NCBI RefSeq assembly: GCF_014898055.3
Contig: NW_023601104.1
Span: 74,569,106-74,633,105 of the forward strand
From: Talpa occidentalis
Lineage: Eukaryota > Chordata > Mammalia > Eulipotyphla > Talpidae
Direction of reading: 5' to 3'
Length of the DNA stretch: 64,000 bases
A program made the translations under genes and the position numbers. Numbering within the stretch: the first letter of the stretch is position 1; each line of letters begins with the position of its first letter. The notes under the pieces were generated by a model. The model saw nothing but the letters and a program-made list of their open reading frames with translations. It was not told the origin of the DNA and made no database searches. Below are positions 42,241 through 54,718 of this stretch, piece after piece.

Positions 42241-45200
42241 TCAGATCAACCTTCTAGTTTGTCTTTCGTGGAGTCTGCATGCTTGGCAAAAAAAAAAACC
42301 CCAAAAAACAAAACTCAAACTCCAGTGAATACCACAAACAGTTATTTGCTTTAAGTTCAGGAAATGAAAAGTTATGCTGGTTTTAAGTTTCTCAAGTTGC
42401 CTCCCTCCTTCCTCCTCCATCCCACCCCCCACTCCCTTCGGTGTTTTGGTCTGAGGCCCAGTGGAGGATGTCTGCAACTAGACTCTTTTGAGGGAGGGCC
42501 CAGCTCTCATCCTCCACACACCGCCATTCACCAACAGCTGGGGTCATCTTGGCAAACCCAGGAGAACATCTTCTAACTACACTGAGAAAACCTTTGCTTC
42601 CTGGTGAGAGGAAACACACCACTTACTTGCTCTAAAGCATTGTCAGGCAGGTCTGACCCATTGTCTCCCAGAGGAAACAGAAAGCAGCCTCCTCCCCACC
42701 CTCCCACAACCCTCCCGCCTCTGGCTACCTTCCCCCACCCCATCTCTTTTGTCCCCACAATTCAGCTCTGGAAAATATCTGAAGGCCACAGAAGTGGGAG
42801 TACCCTTTGATGTTTATATTGGCTGGCTTCTTTTCCTTTTTACTTCTTTTTTTTTTTTTTTTAATAATCAGAGTAGTAGAAAATGTGGAGAATTAACCGC
42901 ATGACAGCAGCAGAGGAATTCATTAGAGAAACTGAGATGAATTCTGCTCAGATTTCAGGCTCTCAGGCAGGAGTCACAAAGGAGTAATCGTCTTCTAGTT
43001 GTTTTTAATCATTTCTTTTGTGGCACCTTCCTTGTCCATGAAACCAATCTCAGTGTCCTGCATGAGGGAGCCTGAGAACACAGGCCATCCAAATGGAGGC
43101 TTTGATTTGGGGATTACTACAGAGATGTTAACTACTTCCTGTTACCTCCCTTTGACAAGATGTAGCTTGTCCATCTTGGAGAAGGCAATGGACAGTGTTA
43201 TGTCATTGCTTTAATTTAAGGTGTTACCCACTAAATATTTTTTTTAAATAGTAAGAAAAATTATACATAAAACTTTACCAGAAAGTTCTCAAATTGACCA
43301 AACAATGCTGGGGAACAAAATCTTGCAAGTGAGCACTCTTCTAACTTAATTCTCAGAAACCTTTTCTTTCATGAGCCTCTGAGGCAACTTCAGGGTTGGC
43401 TTAGGCCATGACTAAGTTAATATATGCTTAAGATTTTACCTAGATGAACGTGGTAAAATAAAACAATGATTTCCTCTGTAACTGTATAAGGCAACAACTG
43501 GGTCTTCCAGAAGCTATGGTTGTATTGAGATATCACTCTCAGAGTCTGAAGTAGTCTGAGGGCTTTGCTTAAGAATTGGAGCTTCATTGCTATTCTCATT
43601 CCTCAGGAATCTGTTTTTAAAAACAGAATCATATTAGGAAGTTTCATGTTGAAACAATTTTGGAGAAAAATCATTTCTTAAGAACTTTCATACACTTTAG
43701 AAGTTCCTATTCATATATAAAGTATTGATTTATGAATCTTTTGCATCTATTTATTAAAGTAGGGCTATAAGTTCCCTTCTCAGACCTTTTAACATAGATC
43801 TAGTAAATGTATGTACCTGAAAGCAATGAAAAGGACAGCTCTTAGATTGTAATGATAATTTTGGAAAGAGAATTTATTAACCTGAAGTACTCATGCATAT
43901 AATTAATTTAAAAACCATTTGGTTTTAACTTTAAGCTAATTCAGTCAACATGTGCTTTCATCAGAAATTTAGAGATGACCAAGGACAGGTCCAGTTTCAA
44001 AAGATACTTACTTCCCAGGGAACTTTTTTTTTGTTGTTGTTGTTGCTCATTTAGAGACCATAGAACCTACTTAAGGATTCAATGAGAGAAAAAAAATCAG
44101 TTTTTTTTTTTTTTTGTATCAGTGCTAAGCAAGGAGTGATAGCTATGGTCTATAGAGGTTATAGGAAAGACCGCCTATGGGAGAGGGGAGACTTGCATGA
44201 GGTCTGGAAGAACACGTGGACTGTCTGTCTTAAAGACCATTGTTTTGAGGATTTCTGATACAAAGATATTTAAGATAGTTTGCCTGCTTCTGATTTTGAT
44301 GAGGTAGAGGAGGAATAAAGGCACATAGTATATTGTGTATTGTGTGTGTCACTCATGGTGTACTGTGTATAAAGTAAGTAGTGGAGAATGTGATTTATTT
44401 TCAAAGCAATCACTTTTCCTAAGGAAATCATTGAGAGATGAGTACAAATATGCATGTACAACTATTTCTATTTGTACTATTTATAAAAAATGAAAAATTG
44501 GGGGAAAAAAGAAATGCTAGATTACAGAAGGAGGGTGTAGGACAGAGACGATGGTGGGGTATGGAACTGGTACTTTGGTGGAGGCAAGTAAGGCATGTTC
44601 ATACATGAAGGTATGATGTTATACTCCCAAAATAAAGTAGTAGCAAATCAATAAAATTTAAAAAAATTTTCAAAATATACAACAACTCAGATCACAAGTT
44701 TATAATGGAATGCATGCACTTTAGCTATTACTCATGTATAAATGCTGAGTTCAAAAGGGGAGGTGCTCATGGTATAGGGAAGACTGACCACTGAATTTTG
44801 AGGTACATGAGGAAGTTATGGTAGGAGAGGAAGGAGAGAAATAAGAGTGGTTCAGGAGAGGGGATGTAGAAAATAAAGTAAAAAAAGGAGAACCAGTACT
44901 GTGCTGAATCATGGTAGTCATGTCTGGAATGTTTTCAGCAAATAGTTGAGAGTGGTTAGGGAAAACTGAAGATCACGACTAAACCTTTGAATTTGCTGTT
45001 TGGTTACCAAAGATATTTAAACCAGTTTAGGAACTCATTTGAGAATTTTTTGACTTTAAAGTAGCAACACAGCTCACAATAATTAATATTTGATTAATGG
45101 TTTTGAGCCATTTACATTTAGTTTTATTTTTTTAAACTTTCAGGTCCGTCCATCAAATATTACTGTGTGTCTAATTACATGCTAAGCAAGCTATGCTCTG

Positions 45201-45779
45201 TATATAAAATGCCAAAGCTAAGAACCATTGTAGACAGACTATTTTTAGAGAACTCATGTTTTTCTTTAAAAGTTAAGTTAGCATTTGGAATCGATATACA
45301 GTATAATATTTAAAAGAAAAACAACATATTTCCTCATCCCCCAAGTGATTTCTTAAAATAGCATGTAATCTTACCTACAGTGGAAAAGTCTCAAATTTTA
45401 CAAATTGGGTTGAATTTAACTCAGATTACCTGACCAGAAGAGCCCCCAAGAAAAACAAGGTGTGGTGAAGGTTATAGTAATGGTAATTAAGAAATTTGTG
45501 TTGTGCATGCTGGGCTTCCCTCACTGAAAGCATTGACCAAGACTGTGGCTACTGGCACCATTTCTACTGCTGAGACATGCTGTCTTTTTAGAGAGCAGTC
45601 CAAACCAAATCTTTGCCCACTTTGAAAGCCAAAATATTCCTCTCATTCCTTTCAGCCACAGACAGGACTGAGCATTTACTTATAGGATCTGGGTCTCTGT
45701 GATCTGTTAATGTATCAACCTGTTTTCTATGTGTCATGTAAGTTATAAAGGATTTAATTTTAATTGCCTTTCTTTAGAG
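42241..45779. other. Long mostly unannotated interval
   Basis: 3.5 kb. C/T-rich at 42400-42750 with several frames of 60-78 residues on both strands, all unrecognised. A 16 bp perfect palindrome CTGTTTTTAAAAACAG at 43611-43626. (GTT)n at 44032-44044. 44490-44670 (GAGGGTGTAGGACAGAGACG ... AAAATAAAGTAGTAGCAAAT, then A-rich) may be an L1-type 3' end but is uncertain. The block 42860-43200 has no simple repeats. Confidence 0.45.
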
Positions 45780-45950
45780 TCATGGAGATTCAGAAGTGTT
45801 AGAAACTAGAAAGGATCTTTAAGTTCAGCTGCTTTTAAGCCTCTCACTTTCTGGATGTAAACACCAAGTCTCAAAGAGGTGGAATAATGTGTCCATAGCT
45901 CCACAGCTGGAAAATAGTAGAGCTTGAGGCTACGGATCCTCCACTCATGT
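45780..45950 (-). mobile_element. MIR3/THER1-like fragment
   Basis: GAAACTAGAAAGGATCTTTA, GTAAACACCAAGTCTCAAAG, AGCTCCACAGCTGGAAAATA and TAGAGCTTGAGGCTACGGA match the reversed MIR3-type core, like 2945-3130. Confidence 0.55.
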
Positions 45951-47574
45951 CAACAGCTACCATTCATGATAGTATCTCTATTCAACACCAAAGCCTCTTT
46001 GCAGTTATATATTGTCCTTTAGATGCCATCTGTGATGACAGGCTCTGCTATAATAGAGTTGCATTAGATTCTGCAGCAATTTTGTAGCCAGCACCCACAA
46101 GCAAACCCCATGGACCATCTGAAAATAAAGACTTTTTGAGTTGAAAGGAATCTGTGGAGATCTTTGCTAGGCTTCTTGTGAGGTGAAATTCTTTTATGTT
46201 GAGAGGTTGATTTTTCTCTAGGTTATAATACTTTGTGAAACTTCTTTACTTTCCCATGGTAGTCCCCCACTTTTGGGGACTCTGATGAACTGGGAGGGTT
46301 TTCTTATCCTTCACAAGGATTGCAAGACTTGAAGACATTAGATTCAAAATAGCATTTCTTTCTCCAGTCTTCATGGAGAACAGTTCTACTCTTATGTGCT
46401 TGTGTTTAGCACATTGGTACATTGGAACCTGTTTCCATTTCATCTGATCTCAGTCAGCAAATATTCACAAAATGCTGGGTGTCAGGTACCATGCTGGGCA
46501 CCATGAAGCTCACAAAAGCATCTGAAAACTGCCCATCCTCCTTCCTAACTTTAGGGCAGTGACAGAGCACACAGTGATTATTTGCTGACCATTCCTGCTG
46601 TGACCTTTTGTGGATGAAGGATCAAACTCCCAGCTGTGACCTTTTGTGGATGAGGGATCAAACTCCCAGGTTTCTCTCTTACTAAGATTCCCATCCCTAA
46701 AATGAGGCTTTCTAAGAGAATGTAAATTTTTTTTTGTTGTTATTCACATCATTTTCCTTCAACAGTTGAAAGAGCTGAAATGAAGACAAGGAGAAAGGAG
46801 AATATTTAAGTCTTAAAAATGCAAAAGTTTCCTTTAAATCTGCTTTTGTGAAGATGATTTTATGATATTTATTACCTTGAGGGTTCCACTGGCCCTTGGC
46901 TACACATGCCTCAACTACCACCCTGCTAGAAGATGCTGGGTTTAGGCTTCAAAGAAAGGAATTATTTTGAGAACTTTGAGTGATAATTCTTTTATTGTAA
47001 CCTTAGTTTTCTTTCTCCTGCTAATCTTTTTAAATGGGTATTGCAGGAAGCTGCTTGCCTGGCTATAATATACCTCCAGGGAATGGAGCGCTTGATCTTT
47101 TTCCTTATTTGGCACTGAAATTTCATCGGGCTATATTAATCCGGGTGAAACATGTTCTAGGAATATCTTTAGACTCGTTCTATGGTTAGAAAAATTGAGA
47201 CCAGGTAACAGTGGAACCAGTTTTTATATGCCATGCCTAAAGGAAATAATCAGTACTTGTGTTGCAGTATTCAAAGACAGCAGGACCAAACACATAGAAC
47301 TACTGTAAACACATTCATGTCCATGTGTGTTTTTTAAAGATGTGTTAGGGACGTCAGCACAGCCTTGTATATGTGTACAGGAGCCTTTGCAGGAACTGGA
47401 CTTGTTTGTTTGGACAACTAGACCTTGGCTAGTAAGAATAACCAGGCTGGTAAGGTCTTCATTGTAGAGTCTTGGTTACCTTCATGAGTTTGGATAGGCT
47501 GGGGTAGTAGTAGCAGCTGCTGCTGTGGTATCATGGGGGAAAAAATGGAATAAAAACAATTTCCTTACCTATAA
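45951..47574. other. Unannotated interval with scattered remnants
   Basis: Contains an L2-end-like scrap at 46445-46510 (CAGCAAATATTCACAAAATG, ACCATGCTGGGCACCATGAA), the tandem duplication listed separately, and a clean non-repeat block at 47035-47190. No coding signal. Confidence 0.45.
46598..46669 (+). repeat. 36 bp tandem duplication
   Basis: Two adjacent 36 bp copies (46598-46633, 46634-46669), starting CTGTGACCTTTTGTGGATGA, differ at one base (AAGG versus AGGG). A recent slippage or templated event in otherwise unique sequence. Confidence 0.97.
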
Positions 47575-47700
47575 CAAATAAACTGTAATCACCACCGCAC
47601 CTAGTTTATGTGAGAGTTAAATGAGAAAATATTTGGGAAAGTGCTTTGCAATCTCTATAGTGCTTTGTGAAAACAAGGAAATGTGCTTGTGATCATTATC
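47575..47700 (+). mobile_element. MIR 3' part
   Basis: GTGAGAGTTAAATGAGAAAA, TTTGGGAAAGTGCTTTGCAA and TATAGTGCTTTGTGAAAACA match the latter half of MIR. Confidence 0.6.
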
Positions 47701-49861
47701 AGGATGACTTGGCATGAGTTATTCCCCAGATATTCATGATAACATCCTCAGAAAAGAGTAGGTAGGTCACTTTGCAAAACAGATTTTGGTATGTATTACA
47801 GAAACTCCCGGGTTGAGTCACTGAGTAAAGTGAAGGGCTATCCAATATTCATTTCATTTTCATATTCCATTCTTCACCAGAAAAACTATTTCACTTCATT
47901 TCTAGTCACTTTCACTTTCAAGTTCTCAAGCTTCAATTTAGTGTCAGCAGTGTTCCCACACTTAAAAATTTGCATTGTCTTACTGGGTCTTCTCTCTGAG
48001 AAGTCTGTCTGACTAATGCATTGTGGTCAGAATGAGAGCATTGCTCGCGGTGCATTTGCTAGGTAGGAATGTCTAAGATCAACAAGTGGCCCAGCCCAGA
48101 ACATTCTCTGTGACCCTTTCTGCTGCCACCTTTTCCACCCAGTGCCCTAGAGACTATGAGTTATTTGTGTATGGGGCTCTTTTCACTTTTAATTCAAGGA
48201 CCCTTCCAGACTCTGTTGTTGGGAGCCCTTATTAGTGTCTGATCACCTGCATCATTCTATAGAGGATAATGTTATAGCAAGGCATAACATGACAGGACTT
48301 TTTGGGGACTTAATCTGTTCTGACCCAAGCTCAGGAATCAGAGTCTAGAAAAGATACATATCATATGTCTTTCTGTTACCTTTCAACATCTTTCTCATAA
48401 GCCCTAGAACATATTAGCCTCGAAGAAAAGCTGAGCAAGTAGGGCTATGCTTTGTTTACCATTTGAGCTGGTGTGAAACCTCTAAGTGTTTAAGGGGAAG
48501 CAGGATGAGATATGTCTTTTGGGGCTCGAAGGGATGGAACAAAGGCCATGGGCAAAAGCTACCCAGAGATAGATTTTGACTTACTGTGCAGATTGTTCTA
48601 ATAGAGTCATCCAAAGTTGGTAAGAGCTGCCTCAAGAGTCTGTGCATTTCCATTACTGGAAGTGTTTAAGAGCAAACTGGGCAGCCAGGGAAGGTGTACT
48701 ACTGAGAGGATTTATATTATTGAATTAGATACATTTTATTTTTTTAAAAACTATATTGAAACTTTTAACCATGATAGTAACATGTGCATTCTGTAACATT
48801 TAAAATAATATGAAACTGTATGAAGAATAAGTTGATAATGCTTTTTCTTTCTCTTCTCTCTCTGATCACATTGCCCTCTTTGTGCCCCCCTTTTCCCATT
48901 GAAAGCAGGGTTTGAAGAAGATAATGTGTTGTCAGAAAATGTATTTTCATGATGTATTTTTTCTATGTTTTTTTCCCAAGCAAAAATATGTCATGACTTT
49001 TTCACCAACCCAATAGAATGATGTTAATAAAAAACAGAGAAATTTTTTTTTGTAGTACTTTCACCAACTTGACTATATTAGAACTACAGTAAGAGGTAAG
49101 GAAAAAGATAATAAGAGAGCTCTTAACCGTCTTAAGTGAGTCAAGAACTTAGGCCAGAGCTAATTATATAATAGAACATAGACTAAGATGTGAGGTTACT
49201 TAAGAACTTGCAAAAATCATCTATACCATTAGAGAATAGGTCAGAGCAGAGTTGTGGAGAATCACAACTTAGAGAGGGTTGCTTTTTAGCTGAAGAATGG
49301 ATGAACGTAAGTGAAGCACAAAAGTGTGAGACAGGCAACTGGTCAACACCTGAAGCTCCTAAATGCGAATGCTGGTTGTGCCTCTGCCCCCACTCACTGT
49401 TTATAGGAATGGGTATGTTGGCAGACTTCACAGTTATAGTTTCAGTTTCACTGGCAAGAGCCTTCTTCTGTGGGAAATTCAATTTAACATTCCAGCACTA
49501 TAGCAAATACCTTATATCAGTTATAGTGATACCTTACAATTTTCCTATGAAGGTAGAGCTGTCTAAAGGGGAAAATGCTGTGGTCAGACTTATGGATATC
49601 TGGTCTGTGTGATAGAGACATTACTACTAAAAATCAGTGTATCGGCATTCTGGTTTGCTGTACCAGTTTATTGTGAACTTCAACATGGCAAATCCACCAT
49701 GTCTAAGTCTAGTCACTTCTGGGGTACTACAGTACTGGGCAGTGCAGGTCAAGTTTCTGGACCTGCAAGGCTGGAACTGGACTCCAATTATATAGTTCAT
49801 ATAGCCATGGGGTGCCATTTAGTATAAAAGGGAGATAATATATTGATAGTACATAAATAGA
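47701..49861. other. Unannotated interval
   Basis: About 2.2 kb with no named repeat. The longest repeat-free open frame of the window lies here (49190-49612 plus, 140 residues). It has five Cys in the middle and a hydrophobic stretch, but no recognised family, no splice setting, and an overlapping 99-residue frame on the other strand, so I leave it uncalled. Confidence 0.4.
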
Positions 49862-50075
49862 AGTTTGGATTCTTAGAATCTGATTGGCTTGGGTTGGAAT
49901 GCTAGATCAGCCATTTACAAACTGTATAACTAAACCCTATTTCCTTCTCTGTAAAAAGGAGAGAGATGATCATAATAACAACCTCAAAGCATTGTTTTGA
50001 GGATTAAATTAGATCGTACACGTGTGATACGTGGCTGAGAGCTTTACATACAGCTCCTATTACCACCACCACCAA
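49862..50075 (+). mobile_element. MIR
   Basis: GGCTTGGGTTGGAATGCTAG, CAGCCATTTACAAACTGTAT, CCCTATTTCCTTCTCTGTAA, AATAACAACCTCAAAGCATT and TTTTGAGGATTAAATTAGAT follow MIR closely. Confidence 0.85.
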
Positions 50076-50544
50076 GGCAAATGATAACTTGGGATGATTC
50101 TTAAAATACCAATATGAGCTCTAAAAGCAAAGCATCCCTATTCCTAATATCCTTCTTTCAATTTATCTGTTTGGTTATGTGAATGTCATATAGTTGGCTT
50201 TTATTTCAGGGATTTTGGAAGAGATTTTTATAATATTCTTGTTATCCAGTTGGGGTTAATTAAGTAGATTCATAGCTATTTGGACAAATGTAACCAAGTG
50301 GTTTTGAGTTGATTGATGGATTGTTGTTCATCTGGAAGGAAGTTGTCATGGTAAGCCTCAGGAATCTGTTTGATGATGCTTTTTGTCCAATTTTCTCATT
50401 TAAAGTCTTGATGAAAGCACAAAAGATGCATATCCTGTTGTTGACTCCAAGGTGGCAGAGATAGCTAACACATCCAATAAAACAGACAGGATTTTAAAAA
50501 GATCTGCGTGGGTTGATAGAATAGATTTGCAAATAACAGCCACA
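50076..50544. other. Unannotated interval
   Basis: AT-rich unique sequence between two MIRs; nothing recognised. Confidence 0.4.
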
Positions 50545-50790
50545 AGTAACATTTATTAAGCTCTTACATGTGGTAGATGGAACGCTAAATGTGTTACATT
50601 GATTCCTTCATTTAATCCTCACAATGACCCTCTGCAGTCTATTCTATTGATACTCCATTTGGTAGGTAGATGCAGAGGCACAAAGATGTTATTTAGTCAA
50701 TTCCCAAAGCCAATAAGAGGCATAGCTAGGACAAGAACTGGTTGTGTATCACCAAAGCCCATGCTCTTAACCACTGTGATATACAACTTG
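50545..50790 (-). mobile_element. MIR, nearly full length
   Basis: ACATTTATTAAGCTCTTACA, CTTCATTTAATCCTCACAAT, GATGCAGAGGCACAAAGATG, GAGGCATAGCTAGGACAAGA and CATGCTCTTAACCACTGTGA are the reversed MIR from end to start. Confidence 0.85.
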
Positions 50791-51912
50791 AGCCAGTAAT
50801 TCAGAATTTTACAGGGGCCAGTGTAAAGTCCTTCACTTAGGTTAACAAAATATTATGTTGAATCCTAATAGAAGGACAGGAACTTAGTTTGATAGTTGCT
50901 AACAAAGCAAACTTATAGTGATGTTCCTCAATTGGCAACTCAATATGAATCAATATTGTCTTGTACTTGCTTTACAAAAGGAGCAATGACTTCTGCAATC
51001 TGAATGAAAAAGAAGGACCAGAAATCCTTCTTAGGATCCTTGGGCAGGGTTGGAAAAATGGTCAGAATGTTACTTTAATAGGAGGTCCCTCATGGAAGTA
51101 TTAGGGCAGGGAAATTATGTCACCCCTGGTACTTGCCAACCATAACTCCAACCAAATTGGTGGGACATTCCTGTGCCTAAAATGTGCAGCCTCTGTACGG
51201 AATTGTGTGAAAGACTCTTCAAGTACTGGGGGACTGGGAAGGGGGGGTGATGTATGGGAGTCTAAATGTCTTCTAAAGCCCTCCTCCCTAAGATCAGTTA
51301 AGGAAAAAATTGGTGAGCAACTACAAGTTAAGTGACTCAGTGATGTAAGGACTGAACTTGTTTAAATAATGAGAGATAGTAAATATTGAGTGTAATCATA
51401 TCTGGAAGTAGCTTTGTTCCAGCTCTTTGTTTACTAGTGTTTTGAGTTAAAGGGAATGACAGTCCACAGATTTATGTATATGTGTCTTCACAGACTAAAA
51501 GAGGCCAACTTTTGGCCTCTGATATTCTCATGCAATAAATATAGCTTGTATCTCTCCCCCAGGACTCAATTAATAAGCCTCTTTGTGCTGTACTAACAAT
51601 TTCCCAGTTTTGTGGGCAATCTGTGAAACCATCTTTCCCTTTATTTCAACTTTGTTGTTGTTTTGCATTTATACTACGGAGTCAATGAACCCTTATGAGT
51701 TCCAGTTATATTATGGAAAAAGGAACTTGGAGTTCTGAGAACCTGAAGAACATTTTGTTTTCCTCAACTAGATATTTAGGACCTTGAGGATTTATCATTT
51801 TCCAAAAATTTTAAGATTAATCATCTTAGCCACCTCAGATGACAGACATAGTGTATTCAGTTCTCTCTTGCATGATCATCATAACCCCATTTATTTTTTA
51901 TCCTCATTTTAC
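50791..51912. other. Unannotated interval
   Basis: 1.1 kb. Contains a perfect 9 bp hairpin AGAGGCCAA/TTGGCCTCT with a 3 nt loop at 51500-51520. No repeat or gene recognised. Confidence 0.45.
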
Positions 51913-51926
51913 AAAATTCTATGCTA

Positions 51927-52211
51927 GGGGCCTCCCCAGTGGCCCAGCAATTGAGCGCTGGATTGTGAAGCTGCCCGCAGCCTCTGCAGCACCGGTTCGA
52001 TCCCCGGCTGCTCCCTGGCCACTGGAGGAGGGCCCCACATGGCGCGCAGACCTCTCCTGCCACCCGCTGCTCTCCTCAGCAGTGTACTTTGGTCCTTCTG
52101 CCTGCTCTGCTCCCCGCTCTGGCTCTGGTGAATTCTCTCACCCTCCTTCGCTTCTAACTGTACTCAATGCTTGTATAAATAAAATAAATAAATCTTAAAA
52201 AAAACATTAAA
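51927..52211 (+). mobile_element. tRNA-derived SINE, young type
   Basis: 14 bp TSD AAAATTCTATGCTA at 51913-51926 and 52212-52225. A box altered (TGGCCCAGCAA), B box GGTTCGATCCCC intact, with the longer GCTGCTCCCTGGCCAC loop. The TCTTT terminator has become TCTTA. Confidence 0.96.
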
Positions 52212-52339
52212 AAAATTCTATGCTAATCATCACAAATAATCCTGTTTGGAAGATAGAATAAGGGAGACAAAACAGGTGATATTGTCTCATTTCAGAAACA
52301 GAGAACATGAAACTGGGAGAGTGGTGGTGTAACAATCTT

Positions 52340-52560
52340 AACAGATATTTTTTGAGCACCACCTCTGTGCCAACTACCTGCAATGATACATTTCATCCTT
52401 GTAAAAACAGTTCTGCAAATTAGGTATTATTTCCATTTTAAGATGGGGCAGATATGGCTCAAAGAGTAACTTTCTCAAAGGCACAGAAGTAAGTAAAGAA
52501 CTGGAATAAAATCTGGGGTGTTTAGACTCTGAAATCCATGCTCTTCATCAATAGATTGTT
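52340..52560 (-). mobile_element. MIR, nearly full length
   Basis: TTTTTTGAGCACCACCTCTG, TTTCATCCTTGTAAAAACAG, TAGGTATTATTTCCATTTTA, GGCTCAAAGAGTAACTTTCT and ATCCATGCTCTTCATCAATA give the reversed MIR. Confidence 0.82.
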
Positions 52561-52803
52561 ATCACCAGAGAGGTTACAAACCTGCCCAATGCCATCTGGC
52601 TGCCCAAGGGACCAGGCAGGGGTAGATCCTATGTGTACCACATTTTCCACTATATACTGTCCCTGCTTCACTAGCTTTCATCAATGCTGATTATCTTCAA
52701 TACATAATGAGGAAACAAAAAAAAGCTAAGCCAGATTTTGCCCTTACTCCATAGAGGAACCCACTCAGAACCAAAGAAAATCTCAGGTTCTTACTGGATT
52801 CTT

Positions 52804-53067
52804 TTTTTTTTTTTAATTTTTTAAAAAAAATATTTATGCATACAAGAGCTGGGGTACAGGTCAGAGATTCAGGGGGTGACAGGAGCCACTAGAGACAGAA
52901 TGGGGAACAGAACAGGCAGACTGACTGAAATACACTGCTGAGGGGAGCAGTGGGTGAGACTGGAGAGGTCTGCCTCGCCATGAGGGTTGCTTCCTGGCTG
53001 GCTGGGGATGTAACTCATGCTGCAGAAGCTGGGGATTGCTTCATAGTGCTTCGCCAGGGAGGCCCTG
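52804..53067 (-). mobile_element. tRNA-derived SINE, old type
   Basis: 13 bp TSD TTACTGGATTCTT at 52791-52803 and 53068-53080. On the minus strand the head is shortened: GGGCCTCCCTGGCGAAGC joins directly to ACTATGAAGCAATCCC, deleting the A box. B box degenerate (AGTTACATCCCC). Tail TGCATAAATATTTTTTTTAA without TCTTT. Confidence 0.94.
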
Positions 53068-53080
53068 TTACTGGATTCTT

Positions 53081-53469
53081 AAGCATTCCCTTTATATTCT
53101 GTTTATTCTTTACCACCACCATCATCAGATGGTGCCTCTGTTTTTGTCTGATGGTGATTTACCTGTGCCAGGTATACCTATCTTAGTACACATGGCATTT
53201 ATACTGGCACTAAGTTTCTCAACCACTTTAGGGGGAAATTAATTCTGGTATTAACTGTAGCAGAAAAGCAAATAGGAGAGGCAATGAAGTACAGCAGAAA
53301 GAGCTCAAACTGACCTTGGCATCAGTGTAAGCTGAGGTAAGAAATTCCAACTCAGACTCTTCTGAAGGAGGTCCCTTAAATGTGTTACTGAATCTCACTA
53401 AAAATCTACTTCTGCATTTTAAGATGGAGATAGCACTTGGCTCTCGATTTGTTATAAAGAAGAAATGAA
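53081..53469. other. Unannotated interval
   Basis: Unique-looking sequence between a SINE and a MIR; nothing recognised. Confidence 0.4.
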
Positions 53470-53650
53470 AAAGCTAATTAAACATTATTTAGGCATGCAC
53501 TGTACAGTAGGGGCTGTGCTTGCTTTTTTCTCATTTAATCCCTAGGACATCCCTAGGAGAGAGGTATTATTAGGTATTATTCCACTTGTAACTACTTGTC
53601 AGATGAAGAAACCGAATCTCAAGAAGATTTTAAAACTTTCACAAGGTGAA
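53470..53650 (-). mobile_element. MIR fragment
   Basis: TTTTTTCTCATTTAATCCCT, AGAGAGGTATTATTAGGTAT (with a 10 bp slip), GTCAGATGAAGAAACCGAA and CTCAAGAAGATTTTAAAAC follow the reversed MIR. Confidence 0.65.
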
Positions 53651-53932
53651 CTTTAGTGTCTTGGAAAAATATAATAAGGAAGCAAATCAAATATACGTAT
53701 TTCTGCTTCCCCCAGGACATAAAATATCCCTGTCTCCCCAGAGTGTTTCCCAAATGAAGTTATCAAGTCTTTTTAAAGAATCCCATCCAAGTTCCATTTT
53801 CCTGACTGTTCCTTCACCTTTTAATTTGTTGCCTTAAAATCTAGAATTACATATAAATATTTTAAATATATATGACATTCCTCTATTTATGGATTTATAA
53901 ATTACTTCCCCTATGGTCAGGAGTCAAGAGAT

Positions 53933-54036
53933 GGAGAGAGAGGGAGGGGAGGGAAAGGGAGAGAGAAGGAGAGAGGAAGAAGGATGGGAGAGGGAGAGGA
54001 AGGAGGAGGGAAGAGGGAAGAGGGAGAGGGAGGAAG
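53933..54036 (+). repeat. Polypurine (GA)-rich tract
   Basis: 104 bases are purine except one T in GGATGGG. Composed of GGGAGA, GAGGAA and GAAGAGG units without strict periodicity. Frames of 68-139 residues through it (Arg/Glu or Ser/Leu rich) are low-complexity artefacts. Confidence 0.95.
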
Positions 54037-54704
54037 ATCCTACTTCCTTCCTCACCTCTATCACAGGGTCACAGTCATCCCTTTCTGACTCTTCTCTCAG
54101 CCTAGTCGCCAATTTCTGCCTCAGTAACACAGATCTAGCCTCATTATGCTTTGATCACTCTTCGGATGTTACCCCAAGAAGTCTGACTTGTAGGAAACAC
54201 TTTGCTACCCAAACAGTTCCTCTCTTCCACCCCTTCTGCCATGCCTGCTTATGTCCTGTGTGCCCAAGAATTCAGAATCAGTATCAGCAAAATCTCCTGT
54301 ATTCCCAGCTCTTCTTAGAGCATCCCATTTAATTCTAAATGAAACCTCCTAAATCTAATTCATTCTAAAACCTTCTAAACCTTCTAACCTTCTCATTCTA
54401 ACTGAAATTTTCATCTCTCCTGAGCATGCTGCCCTCTGAAGTGTAGCAGTTTCATTGTTTCCCACAGACTCCTGTCACCAGGCCTGAATGGGGGCTAAGT
54501 GTTTTCCTTTCCCTTATTGCTACTTTCAGACCATTCTTCATCCCTCCTCCCTAAAAACCCCAGTTTGAATCTCATGTTATCAGTAACACAGAGATCTCAG
54601 AGAGCATAATTTTGCACAGTGTAAAATATATCATTCATAGCTGATTAATATAGAGGCTGTGGCTCTTTAACAAAGAAGGATCTTTTGTTAAAGATCTCTT
54701 GATC
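54037..54704. other. Unannotated interval
   Basis: C/T-rich; parts near 54190-54330 could be eroded L2. A CCTTCTAAA-type micro-repeat lies at 54370-54396. No coding signal. Confidence 0.4.
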
Positions 54705-54718
54705 AAGAACACAATTGG

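Noticed and set aside
46598..46669. CRISPR-like or satellite array
   Set aside because: Only two adjacent units without spacers; a simple tandem duplication in a mammalian genome.
49190..49612. 140-residue open frame, longest frame outside repeats
   Set aside because: No recognised domain, no convincing splice or promoter setting, and a 99-residue frame overlaps on the opposite strand. Chance is the simplest explanation; conservation data would be needed to revive it.
53913..54332. 139-residue Arg/Glu-rich frame
   Set aside because: It is the translation of the polypurine tract followed by unrelated sequence.
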